From assembly GCA_031272455.1 (NCBI GenBank), contig JAISTS010000002.1:1-44331 (forward strand): a stretch of 44,331 bases of DNA. The letters are read 5' to 3'. The notes below the pieces were generated by a model. It saw only the letters and a list, made by a program, of their open reading frames with translations, did no database searches and was not told the DNA's origin. Shown in pieces: positions 37,164 to 44,331 of this stretch. The DNA comes from Tannerella sp. Lineage in GTDB: Bacteria; Bacteroidota; Bacteroidia; Bacteroidales; Tannerellaceae. The position numbers and the translations under genes were made by a program. Positions within the stretch are counted from its first letter, which is position 1, and each line of letters begins with the position of its first letter.

Positions 37164-40100
37164 ATGAATTTAATAAGAATCAAGGGATTTTTCCCGCAAA
37201 AAATTTTAGTTATCATGAAAATGATTGTGATACTTCTGATACTCGGTCTCGTTCCTGCATTCGCCGACAGCTATGCTCAGGAAACCAAACTGACTGTGAA
37301 TGAGCAGAGTATCGAATTGGACAAATTACTTAGCAAAATCGAAGCTCAAACGGAGTTTTTCTTTTTCTACAGTAATGACGAAGTGGATAAGGGAATGAAA
37401 GTCAGCGTGAACGTAAGGAACAAAACAATTACCGACATTCTGGATCAGGCTCTTAAAGGCAGCGACATCGCATATCAGGTGAAAGACAAAGTCATTATCC
37501 TTGCAAAGAAAGAGTTGCTTAACACGTTGCAACAAACCGCCAAACATATCACCGGACGAGTAGTTGACCAATTCGACGAACCCGTCATTGGCGCAAATGT
37601 TGTTGAAAAAGGCACGTCGAACGGGATCATTACGGATGTGGAGGGCAATTTCGCCCTGACAGTCAGCGACAACGCCACGTTGCAAATTTCTTACATTGGC
37701 TATATTACGCAGGAAGTCAGCATATCAGCGACGACCGGTTCGCTGTTAATCAGGCTTATGGAGGACACGCAAGCGCTTGAAGAGATTGTTGTTGTCGGTT
37801 TCGGTACGCAAAAGAAAGTGAACCTGACAGGTTCGGTCAGCGTAGCCGATGCCAAAGTATTCAAAGACAGACCCGTAGCAACGGCTGCACAGGCATTGCA
37901 GGGTATGGTTCCGGGCTTGCTTATCACCCAAAACGAGGGTGGTCCGTCATACAATTCCTCGATTCAGATTCGCGGAAAAGGTACGATAGGTCAAGGCTCG
38001 CAGGACGGCGCTCTTATCCTGATCGACGGTATGGAGGGCGACATCAACACCATCAATCCGCAGGACATCGAGAGCATTTCAGTCCTCAAAGACGCTGCCG
38101 CATCATCAATTTACGGTTCGCGGGCGCCTTTCGGAGTGATGCTTATCACCACCAAGCGCGGTAAATCGGGCAAACCGACCCTTAACTATAACAACAGTTT
38201 CCGCTGGAACACCCCGATACGTATGCCAGAACCGGTTGATTCATACACACTTGCGCTCTATCTGAACGATATGCAGAGCAATGCGGGCGGCGCTCCGTTG
38301 ATTTCGGACGAGACTATGCAGCGCATTCAGGACTATCAGGCGGGAAGAATCTCCACGGTTAACATTCCCAGTCCCCAGAACTCTTCAATCTGGGCAGGCA
38401 AAACGTACTCTAACGCTAATGAGAACTGGTTCAAGAACACGTTCAACGAGATGGTAATGTCGCAGGAGCACAACCTGAGCATATCGGGCGGTGAAGAAAA
38501 ATACAAGTACTACTCTTCGCTGCAATATATGGATTATCAAGGACTTCTGACCTTCAACACCGACCAGAAGCAGCGCTACTCAGGCTCGGCTAAATTGGAT
38601 ATTCAGGTAACCGACTGGCTGCAGTCGAACACCAGTTTCCGTTTCGTTCGCGAAGATTACAAGAGACCGTACTATATGCCTAATATGCAGTATCTTGCAA
38701 TGTCGGGCTGGGCAAATATCCCGATGTACGACGACAACGGTTATCTGACCAACAACGGTCCGTATATACTTCAGATTCGCGACGGCGGTAACATTTACAA
38801 TCAGAACGACGCTTTAAGCCTTCAGCAACAGTTTGTTATCGAGCCGATTAAGAACTGGAAGACCTACGGCGAGTTCAACTACCGCATCAACTACAACAAC
38901 TCGAAATCGGTTTACAACCGCGTTTTCGATCACAACGTAAGCGGTGAAGAAATACCTCTGATAAACGACAACGGGGTTTCGGAAGGTTTCAGTAAGACTA
39001 ATTTCCTGAATACCAATGTTTATTCGGAATATACCCGTCAGATAGGCGACCACACGCTGAAAGGGATGGTAGGTATGCAGTCAGAACTCTGGCAAAACCG
39101 TTATTTCAGCGCCGGCAGAGTAGGCATCATGGTTCCGGGTATGCAGGATATCAACATCACCAACGGTTACGATCCTACCGGCAACTATATAAATCCAAGT
39201 GTGGCAGGTTATCGCGACCACTGGGCTACTGCAGGCTATTTCGGACGTGTCAACTGGGACTACAAACAGAAATATATGCTGGAAGGCAACCTTCGTTACG
39301 ACGGCTCTTCACGTTTCCGCGCCGACAATCGCTGGATATGGCTGCCATCGGTTTCGGGAGGCTGGAACATCGCTTTTGAGGATTTCTGGGAGCCGCTTCG
39401 TCCCTACGTCAACAGCTTCAAGCTGCGTGCATCGTACGGCGACCTTGCCAACCAGAACACGTCAAATTATTATCCTACCTATCTGACAATCGGTACGGGA
39501 ATGGCTAACGGCAACTGGCTTATCAACGGCGCCAAACAAAACACTGCGGAAGCTCCGGGTCTGATTTCTTCGACCCTCACATGGGAACGCATACGCAGCA
39601 TCAACTACGGTTTCGATTTCGGCGCATTAAACAACCGTCTTACCGGTTCGTTTGAGCTATTCACCCGTTACACTCTCGATATGGTTGGTCCGGGTATGTC
39701 GCTGCCGCAAACACTCGGCGTTGGAGTGCCTTACACTAACAATACCGACATGAAAACTTACGGCTTCGACCTCAATATCAGCTGGAACGACCGCCTGAGC
39801 AACGGCTTGGGATACGGTATTGACGTCCGTCTGAGCGATGCACAGGCGGTAGTAACGCATTATACCAATAACCCTAACGGCTATCTTGACAACGGCTATG
39901 GCAGATATTATCAGGATGGCTGGGTGATAGGCGACATCTACGGATACAAGACCAAAGGCATTGCGAAAACGGATGCTGAAATGGAAGCGCATTTAGCGAC
40001 CTTGCCCAATGGCGGTCAAAACCTCTTAGGTACAGGCTGGCAAGGCGGCGACCTGATGTTCGTTGACGTCAACGGCGACGGCACGATAGGTCCGGGTCTG

Positions 40101-40718
40101 AACACGACCAACGACCATGGCGACCTCGTTAAGGTTGGCAATAACACTCCGCGTTACCTCTACAGTTTCAACCTGTTAGCCGATTATAAAGGCTTCGATG
40201 TACGCGCTTTCTTCCAAGGAGTTGGCAAACGTCAGGTGAGGGTTGAAGGTCTGAATATGTTTACCGTGATGTACAACAGTCAGAACTATATCGCGGTATT
40301 CAAATCGCACTTGGATTATTTCCGCGACGACCCCAATCATCCTCTCGGACTTAATACGGATTCCTACTTCGGACGCCCGTATAACGACCGCTTCAACAAT
40401 ATTGCTGAAGCCCAGTCCGGCGACAAGATTATCGACCGTTTCATTCAGAACGCTGCCTACTTGCGTCTGAAGAACCTTCAGATTGGCTACACATTGCCGG
40501 CTTCACTGACAAAGAAATTTGCAGTTCAGAACTTCCGCATCTATGTGTCGGGCGAAAACCTGCTCACATTCACCAAGATGTTTGAAGAATTTGACCCCGA
40601 AGGAGTTGATTATCGCGTTCCTAACAGCGATGGTACCATAAATTATACCAGTAACTCACAAGGCTCCGGATACCCGATGTTGAAAACTTATTCGGTAGGT
40701 TGCAGTATTAACTTTTAA
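37164..40718 (+). CDS. SusC/RagA-type TonB-dependent outer membrane transporter with N-terminal STN domain
   Basis: STN region (KLTVNEQSIELDKLLSKIEAQTEFFFFYSNDEVD), carboxypeptidase-like ITGRVVDQFDEPVIGANVVEKGTSNGIITDVEGNF, TonB box EEIVVVGFGTQKKVNLTGSV, plug LILIDGMEGDINTINPQDIESISVLKDAAASSIYGSRAPFGVMLITTKRG. Confidence 0.97.
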   Translation: MNLIRIKGFFPQKILVIMKMIVILLILGLVPAFADSYAQETKLTVNEQSIELDKLLSKIEAQTEFFFFYSNDEVDKGMKVSVNVRNKTITDILDQALKGSDIAYQVKDKVIILAKKELLNTLQQTAKHITGRVVDQFDEPVIGANVVEKGTSNGIITDVEGNFALTVSDNATLQISYIGYITQEVSISATTGSLLIRLMEDTQALEEIVVVGFGTQKKVNLTGSVSVADAKVFKDRPVATAAQALQGMVPGLLITQNEGGPSYNSSIQIRGKGTIGQGSQDGALILIDGMEGDINTINPQDIESISVLKDAAASSIYGSRAPFGVMLITTKRGKSGKPTLNYNNSFRWNTPIRMPEPVDSYTLALYLNDMQSNAGGAPLISDETMQRIQDYQAGRISTVNIPSPQNSSIWAGKTYSNANENWFKNTFNEMVMSQEHNLSISGGEEKYKYYSSLQYMDYQGLLTFNTDQKQRYSGSAKLDIQVTDWLQSNTSFRFVREDYKRPYYMPNMQYLAMSGWANIPMYDDNGYLTNNGPYILQIRDGGNIYNQNDALSLQQQFVIEPIKNWKTYGEFNYRINYNNSKSVYNRVFDHNVSGEEIPLINDNGVSEGFSKTNFLNTNVYSEYTRQIGDHTLKGMVGMQSELWQNRYFSAGRVGIMVPGMQDINITNGYDPTGNYINPSVAGYRDHWATAGYFGRVNWDYKQKYMLEGNLRYDGSSRFRADNRWIWLPSVSGGWNIAFEDFWEPLRPYVNSFKLRASYGDLANQNTSNYYPTYLTIGTGMANGNWLINGAKQNTAEAPGLISSTLTWERIRSINYGFDFGALNNRLTGSFELFTRYTLDMVGPGMSLPQTLGVGVPYTNNTDMKTYGFDLNISWNDRLSNGLGYGIDVRLSDAQAVVTHYTNNPNGYLDNGYGRYYQDGWVIGDIYGYKTKGIAKTDAEMEAHLATLPNGGQNLLGTGWQGGDLMFVDVNGDGTIGPGLNTTNDHGDLVKVGNNTPRYLYSFNLLADYKGFDVRAFFQGVGKRQVRVEGLNMFTVMYNSQNYIAVFKSHLDYFRDDPNHPLGLNTDSYFGRPYNDRFNNIAEAQSGDKIIDRFIQNAAYLRLKNLQIGYTLPASLTKKFAVQNFRIYVSGENLLTFTKMFEEFDPEGVDYRVPNSDGTINYTSNSQGSGYPMLKTYSVGCSINF

Positions 40719-40730
40719 AAATAAAACGAT

Positions 40731-42863
40731 ATGAATAAGATAAATATTTTCAAAACATCACTTTTGGTATTTGCGGTTGGCACTATATTGTCGTGTACAG
40801 ATAGTTTTCTTGACCGCGAACCACTGTCTGTTCTTACCCCCGAAGTATTCTATACCGAAGAAAGTCAGCTGGCTTCGTTTGGCAACTATTATCTTCGGTC
40901 GCTTCCTTCGCAGTCGTATTTTACGGATATTAACGTTTGCCGTCCGCTGTCGCGCGACCTCTATTATTTCTATGTCTCCGACATCTACACCGACAATCAG
41001 GCTAATTTCCAGACTACCCAAAGGTACTTCACCGAACATTCCGACCACATGACCGGCGACGACCAGTTAGACAACTTCTTTTCAAGATTGTATGCCATGA
41101 ACTGGTTCCTGCAGACCACTCTTCCGCGCCTTAAGGAAGGTACGCTGAGCGGCAATCAGACGAACTGCAGCTATTATATCGGAGAGATTTATATGCTGCG
41201 TGCATGGATTACGTGGTATGCACAGATCAGTTACGGCGACCTGCCCATTATTACCAGAACTTTGCCTGACGACAAAGAAGTGCTGATAGAAGCGAGCAAG
41301 CGTCAGCCCCGCAATGAGGTTGCGCGCTGGATGCTGGCTGACCTCGATTCGGCTATAATGTATATGCCCGATAACGGTTCTACGCCCGCAGGCAAACAAC
41401 TGCCGGGTAAATATGTGGCGCTGCATATCAAATCGCGCATAGCGCTCTTCGAGGCTACTTGGCTGAAATATTTCAAGAATACCCCGTTTGTGCCTAACGG
41501 TCCGGGATGGCCCGGCGCTGCAACACATCCTAACTATCAGTTCCCCGCAGGAAGTATTGATAATGAGATCAACTGGTTCCTCGACCAGGCTATGGCGGCT
41601 GCCGAACAGGTTGCCGACAACTATCCGCTGATGGAAAATACGGGATTGCTGCCTCAAGATGCTGCAGACCCCAAAAATCCGTATTTCGATATGCTTTGCA
41701 ACGCTACCGATTACACTAATTATTCGGAAGTTCTTGCCTATCGCGAATACAGTCAGGCGCTTGGGTTGACGCATAACGGCGTTCAGTCGGCAAACCTCGC
41801 TAACGACCAGGCAGGCATGACCCGCGCATTGGTCGAGAGTTTCGTTATGAAAAACGGTCTTCCTATCTATGCGACAAACTCCGGCTACAAAGGCGACGAT
41901 TATATTGAAGATGTACCCGTTGACCGCGACGACCGCCTGCGCCTCTGGCTCAAACTGCCCAATCAGGTTAACGTGCTGTTTAATCTGAGTGCAATGGCTA
42001 CGGGTCAGGTTAACGAGCCTCCTTTCCCGCTGCTTACTCTTGGCGACTGGATGAGGTATAACACAGGTTACACTTCGCGTAAGGGCGCATCGCAGGATGG
42101 CGCTCAGATGTCGCCCAAATCGCACGTTGCATGGCTGCCCAGCCCAATGTTCCGCTCTGCCGAGGCTATGCTCAACTATATCGAGGCATATTACGAAAAG
42201 AACGGCGCGATAGGCGGCAAGGCAGACCAGTACTGGCGCGCTCTGCGTCGTCGCGCTAATGTTGACGAGGATTACAACAAGACAATCGCCGCTACCGATA
42301 TGCAGAAAGAAGCAGCCACAGGCAACTGGGCTTGCTATTCGGGCGGCAAACTTGTTGACCCGACTCTGTTCAATATCCGCCGCGAGCGCAACAGCGAGAT
42401 GTGGGGTGAAGACTGCCGCAAGTTCGATATACGTCGCTGGCGTGCTATGGACCAGTTGATTAACTATAAGGATAAAAACGGCTTCGGCTATCAGCCCGAA
42501 GGTATCAAACTGTGGACTGCCGACGGCAAGCCGGGCAAGAATCACGAGGCATATTATGCAGCTCGCGCGTTGGAACTGCAACTGACGGGCGCAAACGCCA
42601 ACTATGCCGAACTGACCTACGGCGAAACCGGCTCAGTATCAAGTCCCGATAAGAGCCAATACCTCCGCCCGTTCCAGTTATCGACAGGCTTCAATATGTA
42701 TCAGGGTATGATGTGGAAGATGGCTTGGTATCTCTATCCAATAGGCTTGGGTCGTATGCTCGACGCCTCGCCGGTTGATGGCGATATCACCCAGTCATCC
42801 ATCTACCAAAATCCGGGCTGGTCTCTTGAGTCGTCAAGACCCGCAGAGGATTTGAACTGGTAA
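40731..42863 (+). CDS. SusD/RagB-type outer membrane lipoprotein
   Basis: Lipobox GTILSCTDSFLDREPLS; C-terminal RRERNSEMWGEDCRKFDIRRWRAMDQL; directly follows susC. Confidence 0.95.
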   Translation: MNKINIFKTSLLVFAVGTILSCTDSFLDREPLSVLTPEVFYTEESQLASFGNYYLRSLPSQSYFTDINVCRPLSRDLYYFYVSDIYTDNQANFQTTQRYFTEHSDHMTGDDQLDNFFSRLYAMNWFLQTTLPRLKEGTLSGNQTNCSYYIGEIYMLRAWITWYAQISYGDLPIITRTLPDDKEVLIEASKRQPRNEVARWMLADLDSAIMYMPDNGSTPAGKQLPGKYVALHIKSRIALFEATWLKYFKNTPFVPNGPGWPGAATHPNYQFPAGSIDNEINWFLDQAMAAAEQVADNYPLMENTGLLPQDAADPKNPYFDMLCNATDYTNYSEVLAYREYSQALGLTHNGVQSANLANDQAGMTRALVESFVMKNGLPIYATNSGYKGDDYIEDVPVDRDDRLRLWLKLPNQVNVLFNLSAMATGQVNEPPFPLLTLGDWMRYNTGYTSRKGASQDGAQMSPKSHVAWLPSPMFRSAEAMLNYIEAYYEKNGAIGGKADQYWRALRRRANVDEDYNKTIAATDMQKEAATGNWACYSGGKLVDPTLFNIRRERNSEMWGEDCRKFDIRRWRAMDQLINYKDKNGFGYQPEGIKLWTADGKPGKNHEAYYAARALELQLTGANANYAELTYGETGSVSSPDKSQYLRPFQLSTGFNMYQGMMWKMAWYLYPIGLGRMLDASPVDGDITQSSIYQNPGWSLESSRPAEDLNW

Positions 42864-42890
42864 AAAGTTATCATAGCATTAAACGTTATT

Positions 42891-42931
42891 AGAAATGCCA
42901 TCTCGTAAAGAAATGGCATTTCTTTTTTTTT
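42891..42931 (+). terminator. Strong rho-independent terminator after susD
   Basis: AGAAATGCCAT (42891-42901) pairs with ATGGCATTTCT (42913-42923), followed by T-run. Confidence 0.85.
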
Positions 42932-43008
42932 GAAAAAAATTCCTGCAACTAACCACCTGATATTAAGAGGTATATCAGTGATTATGTTTTAGAACATATT
43001 TCATTTAT

Positions 43009-43039
43009 TTTGCATTTTATTAAGACTTGATTACCTTTG
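43009..43039 (+). promoter_or_regulatory. Promoter TTTG-N19-TACCTTTG upstream of the second susC
   Basis: TTTG 43009-43012, TACCTTTG 43032-43039, 19-nt spacer. Confidence 0.8.
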
Positions 43040-43072
43040 CAGTATTCTATTACGAAACATAAATTAAAATCT

Positions 43073-44331
43073 ATGAAAAGAAACGTTAAGAAAAAAGAAT
43101 TTTTGTTTATTAATCGGGATGCATTGCGTAAATGCTTGAGTTTATTGTGCATCCTTTGTTGCAGTTCTCTAATTGCTTTTGGGCAGAAAGTTGTTAAAGG
43201 ACGAGTTATTGATGCTACCGGCGAAACTGTCGTCGGGGCAAACGTAGTCGAGAAAGGGACTACGAATGGTAGCAGCACCGATCTGGAGGGTGAATTTACG
43301 CTGACAGTCGGTAATAATGCTGTTATAAGAGTATCATTCATTGGATATGTGCCTCAGGAGGTCGCGGTTGGCAATCAGACCTTTTTGAACATTGTGCTTC
43401 AGGATGATTCACAGACTTTTGATGATGTGGTTGTTACAGCGCTCGGTATTAAACGCGACCAAAAAGCGCTAGCTTATTCCACTCAAACCGTTAAAAGCGA
43501 AGCTATTACGGCGGTTAAAGGCGCGGAAGTCGCTACTTCGCTGACGGGTAAGATTTCCGGTTTGAAAGTCATTAACACCGCCGAGTTTGAAGACGACAAC
43601 AAGCCTAACCTGTTGCAGCTGCGCGGCGAGACGGCGCTGTTAGTCATTGACGGTATGCCGGTTTATCACGCCAACATGCGTGAAATCGCCGCCGACGACA
43701 TCGAATCCATCACCGTCCTGAAAGGTCCGACCGCATCGGCTCTTTACGGTTCGCGCGGTTCGAGCGGCGCTATCATGATCACCACTAAACGCGCCACAAA
43801 AGATGGTTTGGATATTTCCTTCAATTCCAGCAACATGTTTCATGCGGGATTTTTGGTTTTCCCGCAGCCACAAACCCACTACAGCGCCGGTAACAACGGC
43901 ATTTACGACGACTACGATGATGTATGGGGCGATTTGCTCGACATCGGACGTATGGGTAGCCAATACAACCCTTATACGTATGAATACGAAATGCGCGAAC
44001 TGAAATCGGTTGGAAAAAACAACCTGAAAAATTTCACCGTTCCGGGCTATACGCTCAATAACAACGTATCCCTCGCTTACAAGGCGCAGAACGGCAGTTT
44101 CCGCTCTTCGCTGACACAGATTCACCAGAAAGGTTATTATCCGAACCAATACGCTAACCGCTTCAGTATGAACTTGGGAGGCGATATTCACCTCGGGCGC
44201 CTCGACTTGGACGCTTCGATGAACTATACCCGCCGTATCGTGCCTAACTTCGACGACGACGGCAACGGTCAGAGTTCGCCGCTCTACACGATGACTTTGT
44301 GGATGGGTACCGACTGGGATATCCGCGATTA
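43073..44331 (+). CDS. Second SusC/RagA-type TonB-dependent transporter, truncated by window end (no STN domain)
   Basis: MKRNVKKKEFLFINRD...AFGQKVVKGRVIDATGETVVGANVVEKGTTNGSSTDLEGEFTLTVGN...VLKGPTASALYGSRGSSGAIMITTKRA; open to the end of the window, so absent from the ORF track. Confidence 0.95.
   Translation, partial: MKRNVKKKEFLFINRDALRKCLSLLCILCCSSLIAFGQKVVKGRVIDATGETVVGANVVEKGTTNGSSTDLEGEFTLTVGNNAVIRVSFIGYVPQEVAVGNQTFLNIVLQDDSQTFDDVVVTALGIKRDQKALAYSTQTVKSEAITAVKGAEVATSLTGKISGLKVINTAEFEDDNKPNLLQLRGETALLVIDGMPVYHANMREIAADDIESITVLKGPTASALYGSRGSSGAIMITTKRATKDGLDISFNSSNMFHAGFLVFPQPQTHYSAGNNGIYDDYDDVWGDLLDIGRMGSQYNPYTYEYEMRELKSVGKNNLKNFTVPGYTLNNNVSLAYKAQNGSFRSSLTQIHQKGYYPNQYANRFSMNLGGDIHLGRLDLDASMNYTRRIVPNFDDDGNGQSSPLYTMTLWMGTDWDIRD

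Noticed and set aside
41082-42581. 499-aa minus-strand ORF antisense to susD
   Set aside because: Lies entirely within a strongly supported SusD gene on plus; no recognisable domain or start context. Best explained by codon bias in the sense gene.
1-44331. tRNA/rRNA genes, transposases or prophage genes
   Set aside because: No convincing T-loop/anticodon arrangement, rRNA sequence, transposase motif or phage structural gene was seen while reading; absence cannot be guaranteed without tRNAscan/HMM searches.

Overview
This is a 44.3 kb chromosomal window from a Bacteroidales-type bacterium. The assignment rests on SusC/SusD pairs, T9SS-like C-termini, TTTG-N19-TAnnTTTG promoters and a Bacteroidetes-type S1 protein. 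Left part: the end of a lipid A acyltransferase, a small secreted protein, a large mosaic surface protein, a VapBC-like toxin-antitoxin pair bracketed by a duplicated promoter, a SulP transporter and prfB with a programmed +1 frameshift. Middle: a sodium-pump decarboxylase operon (oadG-oadA-oadB) overlapping a chain of subtilase, xseA, xseB and ispD; a 33-aa winged-helix gene remnant; rpsA; a GH2 + WbsX/GH99-like secreted glycosidase pair; yifB/comM; a TlpA-like protein; and pckA. Right part: three surface proteins, two of them tandem choice-of-anchor-L-like paralogs; an M20 deacylase; an ECF sigma/FecR/STN-SusC/SusD regulated uptake locus; and the start of a second SusC. The most interesting signals are: (i) a chain of three arm-sharing inverted repeats between fecR and susC; (ii) the 32-bp promoter duplication around the toxin-antitoxin pair; (iii) a shared ~75-aa module before the C-terminal sorting-like domain in four otherwise different surface proteins, with a variable core in the tandem paralogs; (iv) the compositional mosaic within the 1.28 k-aa surface protein; (v) the winged-helix remnant. 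No CRISPR array, rRNA, tRNA or transposase was recognised. No wholly novel defence-like or other system can be claimed from sequence reading alone.
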